Source: an uncultured Pseudomonadales bacterium (lineage in GTDB: Bacteria > Pseudomonadota > Gammaproteobacteria > Pseudomonadales > Pseudohongiellaceae). From it: a stretch of 64,000 nucleotides of DNA. This document shows positions 9,405-19,548 of this stretch, piece after piece. The first letter of the stretch is position 1; each line of letters starts with the position of its first letter. The position numbers were made by a program, and so were the translations under genes. Where the stretch lies: assembly GCA_949372635.1 (NCBI GenBank), contig CASIAB010000005.1:62001-126000 (forward strand). Direction: 5' to 3'. The notes beneath the pieces are model-generated. The model saw only the letters and a program-made list of their open reading frames with translations. It was not told where the DNA came from and searched no databases.

Positions 9405-10160
9405 TTAGAATCTTCCCTCGTTGATCACGACAGCAGTGGCAATACCTCCAACATTTTTAACTGAATAAGACTGCCCAGCCTTGCGCCAAGACCAATTACC
9501 AGGATGGTCGAGCTCATCGATCACCCGGTCATCTCTAGTTACTTGCAGCAAGCCATCGACAACCTGAACAACCACACTAGGAAGCTGATGATGATGAACT
9601 TTGGTTTCCTCACCCGGAGCTAGTTCAACTCGATAGGATCTAAACCATGCATTTTCAAGCTCTGGCTCACCGCTTAAGCCAGACGGCCTATCGGACTGCA
9701 AGTCGATATTTCCCGCGCTGCCATTTACCAGAGCGATAATACGAAATAGTCCTGGGCCCGCATTAGACACCTTATGGGTTATTGCCTCGCTGGCGTAGTC
9801 GGTATTATTCCCTATCTGACCATCCCGTGGACCATCGGCCATGCTGATATAGGTGAGCATGATGGCCTGATCATGAACATGAGGCAGAGAGGTATCGCCT
9901 GGGTTGACCTGCACATCTAGTAAGTAGAGATCCCCCTCGTTGTGGACTGTTCTGTGTCTTGGTTCTTGAAGTAAGTGCACGATTCGTTCGCCGGCAAATT
10001 CGTTGTCTTCGGCCGCAAATAGCTTTGAGGCTGGGCTTAGGAACAACACTAGAAGCACAAGGGGGACAAGGATGAGTAAGATAAAGCGTATGCGTAGTAA
10101 AGGGTCGTTTTGAACCGCACTGGCTCCGGCGATGGTTGGTTTAGGTTGCTTGTTCTTCAT
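9405..10160 (-). CDS. Membrane-anchored double-cupin protein, function unknown
   Basis: 251 residues from the ATG at 10158-10160, chosen because GGGAAAA lies upstream; an ATG at 10181 adds seven residues. One hydrophobic segment (about 24-46) at the N-terminus is a signal anchor or signal peptide. Two cupin-like halves follow: the first with GDTSLPHVHDQ, the second with ELAPGEETKVHHHQLPS and then VDGLLQVTRDD, a metal-binding cupin pattern rich in histidine. No enzymatic family is recognised. The protein would sit in the periplasm or at the membrane. It stands alone between a pseudogene and tRNA genes. Confidence 0.75.
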   Translation of the reverse strand: MKNKQPKPTIAGASAVQNDPLLRIRFILLILVPLVLLVLFLSPASKLFAAEDNEFAGERIVHLLQEPRHRTVHNEGDLYLLDVQVNPGDTSLPHVHDQAIMLTYISMADGPRDGQIGNNTDYASEAITHKVSNAGPGLFRIIALVNGSAGNIDLQSDRPSGLSGEPELENAWFRSYRVELAPGEETKVHHHQLPSVVVQVVDGLLQVTRDDRVIDELDHPGNWSWRKAGQSYSVKNVGGIATAVVINEGRF

Positions 10161-10395
10161 TTTATTTTCCCTGCTGCACATTTGTCACTTGAAAAGGAGA
10201 AGCTACTCCTTCTTTTTGTGTTTTGCTAGGGGTTGGGGCTGGTGATTGTTGGGGGCGGAACTTCGTTCGGGTCCTGGGAAAACTGGAGGTCGGTACTCAG
10301 TCGCTATTCGGCTTAGCCAAATTACTATTCCTACGGGCAGCCTTTGGCCTTGCGGTGCGCGCTTGTTGAACCGCAGGTTTTGCGGCTGCTGGCAT

Positions 10396-10429
10396 AACGA
10401 AAAAACCCGCCGTAGCGGGTTCTTTCGTT
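10396..10429 (-). terminator. Rho-independent terminator after tRNA-Arg
   Basis: Inverted repeat with a GC-rich stem (AACCCGC / GCGGGTT, loop of four) flanked by AACGAA / TTCGTT. Read on the minus strand it ends in a T-run, two bases past the encoded CCA of tRNA-Arg. Confidence 0.85.
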
Positions 10430-10430
10430 A

Positions 10431-10507
10431 TGGTGCGCCCGCCAGGACTCGAACCTGGAACCCCCGGCTTAGAAGGCCGGTGCTCTATCCGGTTGAGCTA
10501 CGGGCGC
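10431..10507 (-). tRNA. tRNA-Arg (anticodon TCT)
   Basis: 77-base cloverleaf on the minus strand, 5' GCGCCCG pairing with CGGGCGC at the 3' end, encoded CCA at 10431-10433. Anticodon loop CTTCTAA between CCGGC and GCCGG gives anticodon TCT, reading AGA/AGG. The T-loop GGTTCGAGTCC is present. Confidence 0.97.
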
Positions 10508-10605
10508 GGATGATTTGCTGGCCTTTCGACTGCGGCGAATCGGCGTGTATTCTACACGAATTCCGCTCGCTAGCTATGGGTAGTGCACGGCCGGGTGGAA
10601 TTGCT

Positions 10606-10845
10606 TCAATCGTTAAGGCTCTTGCTCTTTGCATGTTCCTCGTAGCTATTATGTTCGTGCGGGGTTCCGGCGCAACCTACTCCGGTGTACATCCCTGACA
10701 TCACATCGCCTAACCGGCGATAAATTTGCGAAAAACGGACGAGCGGTCCAGTCATAGCTTCTTCCAATACTCCCGGTGAGCGCACATTTAGAGAGGCTAG
10801 TGCCATGAGTGCACCATTGATGGTTTTAGTTTTTTGTTCTGACAT
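10606..10845 (-). CDS. Small hypothetical protein between tRNA genes
   Basis: 79-codon ORF with an ATG start lying between tRNA-His and tRNA-Arg on the same strand. I recognise no family; the ribosome-binding site is poor. The central part (LASLNVRSPGVLEEAMTG) looks protein-like, while the C-terminal tail is low-complexity and polar. It may be a real small protein, a remnant, or chance. The remaining sequence between the two tRNAs shows nothing else. Confidence 0.3.
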   Translation of the reverse strand: MSEQKTKTINGALMALASLNVRSPGVLEEAMTGPLVRFSQIYRRLGDVMSGMYTGVGCAGTPHEHNSYEEHAKSKSLND

Positions 10846-10949
10846 AGCACGATTCTATCAATTGTTTATGAATTAACACTAGAAACAGACCTGCAGGGGG
10901 CAAAATTTAGTTCGGCGAAGGAATCTGGAGTGGACGGTGCGACGAATAA

Positions 10950-11026
10950 TGGGGTGACTGACGGGGTTCGAACCCGCGACCACCGGAGTCACAGTCCAGG
11001 GCTCTACCAGCTGAGCTACAGTCACC
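10950..11026 (-). tRNA. tRNA-His (anticodon GTG)
   Basis: 77 bases including the extra G at position -1 (11026) and discriminator C, both identity elements of tRNA-His, with encoded CCA at 10950-10952. Anticodon loop CTGTGAC. GUN anticodons such as this receive queuosine, whose precursor genes queC, queD and queE are in the window. Confidence 0.97.
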
Positions 11027-11104
11027 ATTGATCGCCAAACTGCGCTGATTCAGAAAGTCGCGTGAATCCGCACTAATGATCCACATTGAGTGAACCAACG
11101 AAAT

Positions 11105-11181
11105 TGGTCGGGGTAGAGAGATTTGAACTCCCGACATCTTGCTCCCAAAGCAAGCGCGCTACCAGACTGCGCTATACCCCG
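11105..11181 (-). tRNA. tRNA-Pro (anticodon TGG)
   Basis: 77 bases, 5' CGGGGTA pairing with the 3' acceptor strand, encoded CCA at 11105-11107, anticodon loop CTTTGGGA giving TGG. First gene after the strong promoter at 11229-11257; tRNA-His follows 78 bases downstream. Confidence 0.97.
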
Positions 11182-11228
11182 ATAATGGGTCTTGACCCTC
11201 AAAAACGCTTAGTTTTCGAGAGGACGGA

Positions 11229-11257
11229 ATAATACTCACGTCAATGGTACCAGTCAA
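11229..11257 (-). promoter_or_regulatory. Sigma-70 promoter of the tRNA-Pro/tRNA-His transcript
   Basis: On the minus strand TTGACT (11252-11257) and TATTAT (11229-11234) are 17 bases apart, close to consensus, with the start expected about 40 bases upstream of tRNA-Pro. The same transcript could continue to tRNA-Arg and its terminator. Confidence 0.75.
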
Positions 11258-11328
11258 TGCTTGATTCCATTGGTTTTCAGCTAAAGACACGATGCCTTGG
11301 GCGCTTCAGACAAAGCAAAACAGAAAAC

Positions 11329-12717
11329 CTAGCGTTCCACCCTCCAGCCACTACCATCAGCGCCGTCTTCTACGACAACTTTCATCGCCGCTAACTGATC
11401 GCGTATTTCATCTGCTCGCGCCCAATTCTTGTCTGCACGAGCCTGTTTTCGCGCCGCTATCAGCTGATCTATCTCCTGCTCATCCACTTTAATAGCAATA
11501 TTGCTGCGCAGAAATTTCTCAGGAGTGCTTTTTAGAATACCTAACAGATTGGCGAGTCGGACTAACAAGGCACCGAGTTGATTCGAAAGCCCAGAGTCTG
11601 TTTCCTTATTCTTATTAATCTCCTTAACCATCTCGAAAAGAACACTAAAGGCTTCCGGCGTGTTGAAATCATCGTCCATCGCCGCGAAGAATGCCTTTTC
11701 GAAGCGACTATTGGTTAGCGACTTCGCACTCGCGATATCCAAGCCCTTCAGGCAGTTATAGAAACGCTCTAATACATTATTGGATTGCTGCAAGCTCTGC
11801 TCAGAATAATTGATTGGACTACGATAGTGACTCGCAATCAATAGATGCCGAACAACTTCGGCATCGTAGTCTTCCAATACTTCCCTTACTGTGAAGAAAT
11901 TATTCAGAGACTTTGACATCTTCTCGTTGTCTACGCGCAGTGGACCATTGTGCATCCACACATTCGCGAATCGTGTACCGGTCGCCGCTTCTGATTGCGC
12001 AACTTCGTTTTCATGATGAGGAAAAAGCAAATCTGATCCGCCGCCATGAATATCAAAATTAGCTCCAAGACAGCAGCTCGACATAGCCGAACATTCAATA
12101 TGCCAGCCAGGTCTGCCATAACCCCAGGGAGAATCCCAGCCAACAGCATCATCTGCAGATGATTTCCATAACACGAAATCTCTGGGATCTTTTTTTAGCT
12201 CTCCTACTTCTATGCGCGCGCCATCCAAGAGCTCGTCCATCTTCTTTTTCGATAACTTTCCATAATCTGGAAAGTTCATAACCGAAAAATAGACGTCGCC
12301 GTTGTCTGCCCTATAAGCCATGTCTTTCTCTACAAGCACCTTAATCATCTCGACGATTTCAGTAATATGCCCTGTCGCCCGCGGCTCAACGTCCGGCGGA
12401 AGCACTGCTAACGCCGCCTCATCTTCATGCATGGCATTGATGAATCGATCGGTAAGATCTGAAAACAATTCGCCGTTCTCACTAGCTCGATTTAGAATTT
12501 TGTCATCGATGTCTGTAATATTTCTTACGTAATTCACTTCGAAACCACTTGCACGCAGGTAGCGCGTGACAACATCAAACGCCACCATCATGCGCGCATG
12601 ACCAAGGTGAAGGTAATCGTAGGTCGTAATCCCACAAACATAGATACCAATCTTTCCTTCATTGATTGGCTTGAATTCTTCTTTAATTTGCGTAAGGCTG
12701 TTGTAAATATTTAACAC
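11329..12717 (-). CDS. cysS: Cysteine--tRNA ligase
   Basis: 462-residue class I synthetase with Zn ligand Cys28 in YVCG, the HIGH motif as HLGH (37-40), the zinc/active-site WHIECSAMS segment and KMSKS at 266-270. Charges tRNA-Cys with cysteine and ATP. The start is GTG (12715-12717), which places MLNIYNSLTQ as in relatives; ribosome-binding site weak (AGAGAG). It lies 33 bases downstream of glnS on the same strand and is probably co-transcribed, an arrangement common in gammaproteobacteria together with ppiB and lpxH on the other side. Confidence 0.97.
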   Translation of the reverse strand: MLNIYNSLTQIKEEFKPINEGKIGIYVCGITTYDYLHLGHARMMVAFDVVTRYLRASGFEVNYVRNITDIDDKILNRASENGELFSDLTDRFINAMHEDEAALAVLPPDVEPRATGHITEIVEMIKVLVEKDMAYRADNGDVYFSVMNFPDYGKLSKKKMDELLDGARIEVGELKKDPRDFVLWKSSADDAVGWDSPWGYGRPGWHIECSAMSSCCLGANFDIHGGGSDLLFPHHENEVAQSEAATGTRFANVWMHNGPLRVDNEKMSKSLNNFFTVREVLEDYDAEVVRHLLIASHYRSPINYSEQSLQQSNNVLERFYNCLKGLDIASAKSLTNSRFEKAFFAAMDDDFNTPEAFSVLFEMVKEINKNKETDSGLSNQLGALLVRLANLLGILKSTPEKFLRSNIAIKVDEQEIDQLIAARKQARADKNWARADEIRDQLAAMKVVVEDGADGSGWRVER

Positions 12718-12750
12718 AGGGTACTCTCTACTTTTTTTGAGACTTCTCGC

Positions 12751-14493
12751 CTACCATGAATCGCGCAGGGTTATGGTCCGATTAAAAACGAGCTTATTTT
12801 CTAATGAATCTTTCTCGTCAAGACAGTAATAGCCTTCTCTCTCGAATTGATAGTTCGATGATGCACCCTTTTCCACTATCGATGGCTCCGCGATACATGA
12901 CGTTATCTCTACCAAGGAATCTTTGTTCAGGCATTCACGAAAGTCTTCAATGTCTTTGCTTTCAGGGTTTTCAACATTGAACAGCCGATCATACAATCGC
13001 ACGCTCAAAGGCACTCCCTTGGCTTCGGATACCCAGTGGATTACACCTTTTACTTTACGCCCTTCAGGCTTTTTACCGAGTGTATCCAGATCGACGCTAC
13101 AATTTAGCTCTACAATATTCCCAGCGTCATCCTTAATCACATCAATACATTTGATCACATAGGCACCCCGCAAGCGCACTTCACCACCTAAAATCAGGCG
13201 CTTGAAGCCTTGTGGAGGCACCTCTTCGAAATCAGACCTATCTATCACAATTCGCTTCGTTAGAGGAACGCTGCGACGGCCCATTTCATCAGCCTTTGGA
13301 TGATTCGCCATACTAAGTATCTCGAGATGATCATCGGATAAGTTCTTCAGCACAACGGTGACCGGGTTCAACACGCACATCGCCCGCGGACTATTCTTGT
13401 CCAGATCATCTCGAATCGCGTGTTCTAACATCCCAAGGTCGACGATGCTTTCGCTACGCGCCACGCCAACGCTCTCACAAAAGTTTCGGATGGCGGTGGC
13501 CGTAAAGCCTCTCCTACGCAGCCCTGCAAGAGTCGGCATACGCGGATCATCCCAGCCTTCCACTACATTCGTCTCTATCATCTCCTTGAGCTTACGCTTA
13601 CCCACAATGGTGTAATTTAGTTTCAGTTTCGCGAATTCGGTCTGCTGCGGCAGCACATAGTCACACTCCCTGCCGGCTAGGTCGCTAGCTCCAGCTAGGG
13701 ACGCAATATCTAGACTATTCAATATCCAGTCATACAGAGGACGATGGCCCTCAAACTCCAACGTACACAGCGAATGAGTAATGCCTTCGATCGCGTCTGA
13801 TATGCAGTGCGTATAGTCGTAAGTCGGATAAATGCACCACTGCGAGCCGGTCTGATGATGCTCTATGTGCCTGACGCGGTACAAAACAGGATCGCGCATA
13901 TTGATGTTTGGCGACGCCATATCGATTTTTGCACGCAGGCTGCAAGCTCCATCGGCAAACTCACCAGATCGCATGCGCTCAAATAGATCCCTGTTTTCTT
14001 CTATCGACCGACCCCTGTGCGGGCTGTTCTGGCCGGGCTCTGTCAATGAGCCTCGATACTCACGCATTTCAATTGGACCGAGATCGCAGACGTATGCCTT
14101 CCCCGACTCAATGAGTTGAAGCGCGAACGCGTACAATTGTTCGAAATAACTTGAGGAGTAGCGGACATCTCCATTCCACTGAAAACCTAACCAAGAAATA
14201 CTGTCCTTGATGGCGTCGACATACTCCTGGGTCTCCTTCTCCGGGTTTGTGTCATCAAAGCGAAGATTACACAGACCCGAATTTTCTGCCGCCACGCCAA
14301 AGTTGAGGCAAATAGACTTAGCATGACCGATATGCAGGTAGCCATTCGGCTCTGGAGGGAATCGTGTATGCACGCGCCCGCCATGCTTTCCCTCCTTGAG
14401 ATCATGTGCAATCTTGCTGCGGATGAAATTGGACGAAGTACTACTATCGACAGCCCCATCAAGAGTGGTGCTAGCGTTTTTTTGGTCTGTCAT
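12751..14493 (-). CDS. glnS: Glutamine--tRNA ligase
   Basis: 580 residues from the ATG at 14491-14493; a longer frame starting with TTG at 14532 has no support. Class I motifs: [15 protein letters not shown] with HIGH at 54-57; the second signature reads VGKRKL where E. coli has MSKRKL, so the mobile loop keeps Lys-Arg-Lys but not Met-Ser. The beta-barrel anticodon-binding domain fills the C-terminal half. Presence of GlnRS implies direct charging of tRNA-Gln. Divergent from ppiB-lpxH. Confidence 0.97.
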   Translation of the reverse strand: MTDQKNASTTLDGAVDSSTSSNFIRSKIAHDLKEGKHGGRVHTRFPPEPNGYLHIGHAKSICLNFGVAAENSGLCNLRFDDTNPEKETQEYVDAIKDSISWLGFQWNGDVRYSSSYFEQLYAFALQLIESGKAYVCDLGPIEMREYRGSLTEPGQNSPHRGRSIEENRDLFERMRSGEFADGACSLRAKIDMASPNINMRDPVLYRVRHIEHHQTGSQWCIYPTYDYTHCISDAIEGITHSLCTLEFEGHRPLYDWILNSLDIASLAGASDLAGRECDYVLPQQTEFAKLKLNYTIVGKRKLKEMIETNVVEGWDDPRMPTLAGLRRRGFTATAIRNFCESVGVARSESIVDLGMLEHAIRDDLDKNSPRAMCVLNPVTVVLKNLSDDHLEILSMANHPKADEMGRRSVPLTKRIVIDRSDFEEVPPQGFKRLILGGEVRLRGAYVIKCIDVIKDDAGNIVELNCSVDLDTLGKKPEGRKVKGVIHWVSEAKGVPLSVRLYDRLFNVENPESKDIEDFRECLNKDSLVEITSCIAEPSIVEKGASSNYQFEREGYYCLDEKDSLENKLVFNRTITLRDSW

Positions 14494-14740
14494 CGCGAGG
14501 GCTCTTTTATCTCTACTAGTTTTGCACTTCAATCTGAAACTGAGACTGTCGTGGCGAGCATAAAACGATTATTATAGCGGCTTCTGCATTGCCATAACAA
14601 AAAGTTTCATGGCAAATAGCACACTGGGTTTAAACTACTCATTTAATCACCTGGTTTTCTGTATCTCCCTTACTCAATCTTGTGCATTTATGAACGAGAC
14701 TTAGAAGTAAGATTTAAGCTTCACTCAATAGGCAGTAAAC

Positions 14741-15241
14741 ATGATCACAATAAAGACCAACTACGGAGCAATCACCGTAGAACTCGATTTCGACAAGGCA
14801 CCAATTTCGGCCGAAAATTTTGTAGCGTATGCCAAATCCGGATTCTACGATGGCACCATCTTTCATCGTGTTATCAACGACTTCATGATTCAGGGCGGTG
14901 GTTTCGAGTCCGGTCTTACGCAGAAAGACAATGGAACGCCCATTGAGAACGAGGCCGACAATGGCCTAAAGAACTTGATCGGCACCTTGGCGATGGCAAG
15001 AACGGCAGTTCCTCACTCGGCCACATCACAGTTCTTCATCAATGTAGGCGACAATCACTTCTTGAATCACACTGGCAAGAACGATCAAGGCTGGGGTTAT
15101 GCAGTTTTCGGCAAAGTGACAGACGGCATGGACGTGGTCAACATGCTCAAGGAATGCGAGACGTCATCCCAAGATGGCCATCAAGATGTCCCAGTTAACG
15201 AGATAATCATTGAATCAGTCGTAGTCACTGAAGAAGACTAA
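14741..15241 (+). CDS. ppiB: Peptidyl-prolyl cis-trans isomerase B (cyclophilin, cytoplasmic)
   Basis: 166-residue cyclophilin with FHRVINDFMIQGGG, MARTAVPHSATSQFFINVGDN and the GYAVFGKVTDGMDVV end, all family hallmarks. No signal peptide, so it is the cytosolic PpiB type. ATG start with AGG ten bases upstream. lpxH begins two bases after the stop, and its ribosome-binding site lies in the last codons of ppiB. Confidence 0.97.
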   Translation: MITIKTNYGAITVELDFDKAPISAENFVAYAKSGFYDGTIFHRVINDFMIQGGGFESGLTQKDNGTPIENEADNGLKNLIGTLAMARTAVPHSATSQFFINVGDNHFLNHTGKNDQGWGYAVFGKVTDGMDVVNMLKECETSSQDGHQDVPVNEIIIESVVVTEED

Positions 15242-15243
15242 CC

Positions 15244-15972
15244 TTGTCTAACAGAATCCTGCTCATCTCCGATTTGCATCTGGAACAAGGTAGACCAGAT
15301 ATCACCGCAGCACTGTTTGCGTTTCTTGCCAGAAACACGGCCACCTGTGATGCGCTTTATATTCTTGGTGATTTATTCGAGGTCTGGATAGGCGATGACG
15401 AAGCGACTGAGCTCAGCACCTCGTTAGCGAAAGCATTGAATAGCTTTCATGAAGCCGGATCAGACATCCATATTCTGCATGGCAACCGTGATTTCTTGCT
15501 TGGAACAAGCTACGCAGCAAGCTGTGGCGCCACGCTGATAGATGATTCTACTGTTATTGACACACCCATTGGCTCCGCATTAGTCCTACACGGAGATGAT
15601 CTGTGCTCGGACGATGTTGAGTATATGGAATTTCGAAATACCGTGCGCCAGAAATCATGGCAACAAGATTTCCTCAGCAGAACCCTCTCTGAGCGTCGGG
15701 CATTCGCCGACCAGGCTAGGCAGCAAAGCCAACAGGCAACCTCGACCAAAAAGAACTCAATTATGGACGTGAATCCCGCCTCAGTTGAACAGCGCCTGCG
15801 TGAGACTGAGCAAAGATTAATGATTCACGGCCACACTCACCGGCCGCAGGTTCATGAGTTAGAGCTGGGCAAGGAAAAGGCGAAAAGGGTTGTACTAGGA
15901 GACTGGGACAGCCATGGCTGGTTTACCGAGATAGATGCTCGGGGACTGCGGCTTGAAAAGTTTCCTCTCTAG
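15244..15972 (+). CDS. lpxH: UDP-2,3-diacylglucosamine diphosphatase LpxH
   Basis: 242-residue calcineurin-like phosphoesterase that hydrolyses UDP-2,3-diacylglucosamine to lipid X in lipid A synthesis, at the inner face of the cytoplasmic membrane. Metal-binding motifs visible: SDLHL, GDLFEVWIGDD, GNRD, LHGDDLC and HGHTHRP. The start is TTG at 15244, the first possible codon giving SNRILLISDLHL; GAAGAAG in the end of ppiB serves as ribosome-binding site, so translation is probably coupled. Confidence 0.95.
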   Translation: MSNRILLISDLHLEQGRPDITAALFAFLARNTATCDALYILGDLFEVWIGDDEATELSTSLAKALNSFHEAGSDIHILHGNRDFLLGTSYAASCGATLIDDSTVIDTPIGSALVLHGDDLCSDDVEYMEFRNTVRQKSWQQDFLSRTLSERRAFADQARQQSQQATSTKKNSIMDVNPASVEQRLRETEQRLMIHGHTHRPQVHELELGKEKAKRVVLGDWDSHGWFTEIDARGLRLEKFPL

Positions 15973-15980
15973 CACCAGTG

Positions 15981-16448
15981 CTATGAGCGGTTCTTGGGAG
16001 CGGCTATCGCCGGCGCAAAATAGCGAGCGTGATGCGCCTCACTGAGTAACAACAGTTCATTCTCTATGATCTCGCACAACTGAGGTAAGGGCATACCTGC
16101 GTAGTTACCCAGCGCGTAGACGCCGTATTCCTCTAGACTCTCCATACGTCCGTGCGCCTTCTTCAGCAGATTGTGCAGCCAACAATAGGGCGGGAGCGAT
16201 TCATCGTAGGGAATGTGAAAGCGATCCAAACCTGCCTTAAGATTCGGCACCGAGAATATTCGCAGCTTATTCTCTAGAATCTGCGTATTGAGCCTCTCAA
16301 TCCTACTCAAGACCGCCGACTTCGCCTCATCGTCGTAACCATTCCAATCGATAACCTCGAAAGCGTAACGTTTGCAGCCACGGCACACTACATCTCCTAC
16401 AGAGGTAGTAGAGCAAATACCGAGACAAGGTGTTTTGATAGAGGCCAT
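15981..16448 (-). CDS. DUF1289 domain protein
   Basis: 155 residues. The N-terminus holds the four-cysteine DUF1289 motif (CLGICS and CRGCKR) within the first 27 residues, a likely small metal or Fe-S site. A further region of about 100 residues with no recognised fold follows. Function unknown. Convergent with lpxH with 8 bases between stops. Confidence 0.75.
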   Translation of the reverse strand: MASIKTPCLGICSTTSVGDVVCRGCKRYAFEVIDWNGYDDEAKSAVLSRIERLNTQILENKLRIFSVPNLKAGLDRFHIPYDESLPPYCWLHNLLKKAHGRMESLEEYGVYALGNYAGMPLPQLCEIIENELLLLSEAHHARYFAPAIAAPKNRS

Positions 16449-16868
16449 GTGGTTAATGCGATTGAGGCTTGTGTTAGTTGAGGCCCCAGCGAAGACTTCA
16501 ACGGTATTTTCTTAATTATAAACTGTCTGCAACATTACTTCGCGCACAAACTGCACTTGGTTAAGAGAATTCAAGTTTCACGAGAGACGCCGCACAGCTA
16601 TTGGCCAGAGCCAGCACCAACTGGATTTTTGCCTGATTTTACAGTAAACTATGCTCACATTTTAGGCTCCGGCCCTGCTCTGAATCTAGATGATTTGCGA
16701 CACTCATTAGCAACTCTCGATGGAAGAAATCTCAAGCAATAGACAGACCGGCCCAATTAATTTGCAAGATGAAACCCCTGTTAAGTGATTCTTTTTAATT
16801 ACTTCGGTCACACTACAACGCCGATCAATTTATCTCACTGACAGCTCTGAATCGATGAGGATAAAATT
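16449..16868. other. 420-base non-coding interval upstream of acnB
   Basis: Divergent region between the DUF1289 gene and acnB. The only frame (TTG at 16557 to 16742) has no recognisable product. AT-rich patches suggest the acnB promoter, but I cannot name a confident -35/-10 pair or operator. Confidence 0.5.
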
Positions 16869-19463
16869 TTGTTAGAAGCCTACAGAAAACACGTTGCCGA
16901 ACGCGCCGAGCAAGGCATAGTTCCGAAGCCCTTATCTGCCGAACAAGTTGCAGGTCTTGTAGAATTATTGAAATCGCCACCGGCCGGCGAAGAAGAATTC
17001 CTCATGGATTTACTCTCCAACCGCGTACCAGCCGGCGTCGATGAAGCAGCCTATGTTAAGGCTGGCTTCCTATCAGCTCTCGCGAAAGGCGAAGCCAAAT
17101 CACCGCTTATCGATCAACTACTAGCCGTTAAATTACTTGGCACAATGCTGGGCGGCTACAACATTTCAACACTTGTTGAGCTGCTGGATTCAGACACTTT
17201 GAGCGGCGCTGCTGCAGATGAATTATGTCACACCCTGCTGATGTTCGATGCCTTCCATGACGTAGCGGGGAAAGCCAAAGCCGGCAATTCTGAGGCGCAA
17301 CGTGTACTGCAGTCTTGGGCGGATGCGCAATGGTTTACCAACAAGCCTGAGCTGCCGAACAAAATTACGGCTGCTGTCTATAAGATTCCCGGAGAAACAA
17401 ATACGGACGATCTTTCACCCGCGCAGGATGCTTGGTCACGCCCAGACATCCCTCTGCATGCGCAGGCGATGTATAAGAATCCAAGAGACGGCGTGACCAA
17501 TGCCGAAGAACAGATCAAGGAGTTAGAGCTGACTGGCCACCCCGTCGCACTGGTTGGCGATGTAATGGGCACTGGCTCATCACGCAAATCAGCTACGAAC
17601 TCGGTGCTATGGAACATCGGCGACGACATGCCCTACATCCCCAATAAGAGAGATGGCGGAATCTGCATTGGCGGCAACATCGCTCCGATTTTCTACAACA
17701 CGATGGAAGATGCCGGCGCCCTGCCCATTGAGACAGTAGTCGACAATATGAATACCGGCGACATCATCGATATCGACGTCTACACAGGCCGTATTACAAA
17801 TCATGAAAGCGGCGAGCTAATTTCAGAATTCGAATTGAAGACTGACGTTCTACTCGACGAAGTTCGAGCGGGCGGTCGCATTCCATTGATTATCGGACGC
17901 GGGCTAACGCAGCGCGCTCGCGAAGAACTAAATTTGGGACCATCTAGCCTTTTCCGAATTCCAATTACTGCAGCTGAATCTGACCAGGGCTTCACACTCG
18001 CTCAAAAGATGGTTGGCAAGGCATGCGGTGTCGAAGGTGTTCGCCCAGGCAGCTACTGCGAGCCGAAGATGACCACTGTAGGCAGTCAAGATACAACTGG
18101 CCCCATGACCCGTGACGAATTGAAAGACCTCGCCTGCCTCGGCTTCTCTGCAGATCTTGTTATGCAGTCCTTCTGTCATACCGCGGCCTACCCCAAGCCA
18201 GTCGACATTGATACGCAGCACACGCTTCCAGATTTCATCCAGACACGCGGCGGAGTCTCGCTACGTGCAGGCGATGGCATCATCCACTCTTGGCTAAACC
18301 GCATGTTGCTGCCGGATACGGTAGGTACTGGAGGCGATTCTCATACACGCTTCCCTATCGGCATCTCATTCCCGGCAGGTTCTGGACTTGTTGCATTCGC
18401 AGCGGCTACTGGTGTTATGCCTCTGGACATGCCTGAATCTGTGTTAGTTCGTTTTAAGGGAAAAATGCAGCCTGGCATTACTCTGCGCGATCTCGTCAAC
18501 TCGATTCCTTATGCTGCTCTACAAAGCGGCGATCTCACTTTGGAGAAGAAAGGCAAGAAGAACATTTTTTCCGGGCGCATTCTCGAGATCGAAGGTCTAC
18601 CTGACCTCAAGATCGAGCAGGCTTTTGAACTTTCCGATGCCTCCGCCGAACGTTCAGCGGGCGGCTGCAGCGTTCGTCTAAATAAAGAGCCAATCATCGA
18701 ATACTTCAAGTCAAACATCACGCTGCTGCGCTGGATGATCGACAATGGTTATCAGGACGCGCGCACTCTAGAGCGACGCGCACAAGCAATGGAGGCATGG
18801 CTAGAGAATCCAGAACTACTCGAACCTGATGCGGATGCTGAGTACTACAAGGTAATTGAGATCGATCTTAACGAAATTACTGAACCACTGCTGGCCTGTC
18901 CTAATGACCCAGACGATGTGAAAACTCTTTCTGACGTGCAAGGCACGCAGATCGACGAGGTCTTCATAGGATCTTGCATGACTAACATCGGTCACTTCCG
19001 CGCGGCTGCCGAGGTCTTAAAACAAGTCGACGGCGGCCTTCCCGCGAAGCTTTGGATCGCGCCTCCAACAAAGATGGACGAGCATCAGCTAAGCGAAGAA
19101 GGCATCTACAATATATTTGGTGTATCGGGTGCAAGGACCGAGATGCCAGGCTGCTCGCTATGCATGGGTAACCAGGCACGAGTTGCACCAAACTCTACGG
19201 TGGTATCGACCTCTACGCGAAACTTCCCCAACCGGCTCGGTCAGGGAGCGAATGTTTATCTCTCATCCTCAGAGTTGGCAGCTGTCTGTGCGGCTCTCGG
19301 TAAAATTCCAACTATGGATGAGTACATGAGCTACATGGGTAACATCAATACCATGGCTGATACCATCTACCGTTATATGAACTTCAACGAAATTTCGGAC
19401 TTTATGGAAGCGGCAGACCGGGCAAAGAATATTCCCGCAACTAATGTGCGAGAAGTCGCCTAG
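16869..19463 (+). CDS. acnB: Aconitate hydratase B
   Basis: 864 residues (E. coli AcnB 865). Interconverts citrate and isocitrate in the TCA cycle and probably also acts on 2-methylisocitrate. The HEAT-like N-terminal domain and swivel domain come first, as in AcnB. The 4Fe-4S ligands are Cys703 (GSCMTN), Cys762 and Cys765 (PGCSLCMG). The start is TTG at 16869-16871, preceded by a good GAGG; no ATG in frame gives the conserved [13 protein letters not shown] beginning. An ATG at 16856 opens a six-codon frame (MRIKFC) that ends just past the TTG, overlapping it. A strong terminator follows the gene. Confidence 0.97.
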   Translation: MLEAYRKHVAERAEQGIVPKPLSAEQVAGLVELLKSPPAGEEEFLMDLLSNRVPAGVDEAAYVKAGFLSALAKGEAKSPLIDQLLAVKLLGTMLGGYNISTLVELLDSDTLSGAAADELCHTLLMFDAFHDVAGKAKAGNSEAQRVLQSWADAQWFTNKPELPNKITAAVYKIPGETNTDDLSPAQDAWSRPDIPLHAQAMYKNPRDGVTNAEEQIKELELTGHPVALVGDVMGTGSSRKSATNSVLWNIGDDMPYIPNKRDGGICIGGNIAPIFYNTMEDAGALPIETVVDNMNTGDIIDIDVYTGRITNHESGELISEFELKTDVLLDEVRAGGRIPLIIGRGLTQRAREELNLGPSSLFRIPITAAESDQGFTLAQKMVGKACGVEGVRPGSYCEPKMTTVGSQDTTGPMTRDELKDLACLGFSADLVMQSFCHTAAYPKPVDIDTQHTLPDFIQTRGGVSLRAGDGIIHSWLNRMLLPDTVGTGGDSHTRFPIGISFPAGSGLVAFAAATGVMPLDMPESVLVRFKGKMQPGITLRDLVNSIPYAALQSGDLTLEKKGKKNIFSGRILEIEGLPDLKIEQAFELSDASAERSAGGCSVRLNKEPIIEYFKSNITLLRWMIDNGYQDARTLERRAQAMEAWLENPELLEPDADAEYYKVIEIDLNEITEPLLACPNDPDDVKTLSDVQGTQIDEVFIGSCMTNIGHFRAAAEVLKQVDGGLPAKLWIAPPTKMDEHQLSEEGIYNIFGVSGARTEMPGCSLCMGNQARVAPNSTVVSTSTRNFPNRLGQGANVYLSSSELAAVCAALGKIPTMDEYMSYMGNINTMADTIYRYMNFNEISDFMEAADRAKNIPATNVREVA

Positions 19464-19483
19464 GAAAACGTAAATATCGCTTG

Positions 19484-19517
19484 AATAAAAAAGGTGGCCC
19501 AGGCCACCTTTTTTATT
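19484..19517. terminator. Bidirectional Rho-independent terminator between acnB and pepN
   Basis: Perfect 16-base inverted repeat (arms 19484-19499 and 19502-19517) with a two-base centre. The GC-rich core GGTGGCC / GGCCACC is flanked by A6 and T6, so it terminates the convergent acnB and pepN transcripts in both directions. Confidence 0.93.
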
Positions 19518-19548
19518 GCATCATTTTCTGAGGCACGATAAGCGCTAA

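Noticed and set aside
10194..10222. Small hairpin AAGGAG/CTCCTT followed by T-run
   Set aside because: Stem of six pairs only and no gene ends there on the plus strand; not called a terminator.
10246..10698. 150-codon plus-strand frame across the tRNA-Arg terminator
   Set aside because: It is the antisense of tRNA-Arg and its terminator (GAPARTRTWNPRLRRP is the usual tRNA-antisense translation).
16557..16742. 61-codon TTG frame upstream of acnB
   Set aside because: No ribosome-binding site, no recognisable family, lies in the promoter interval.
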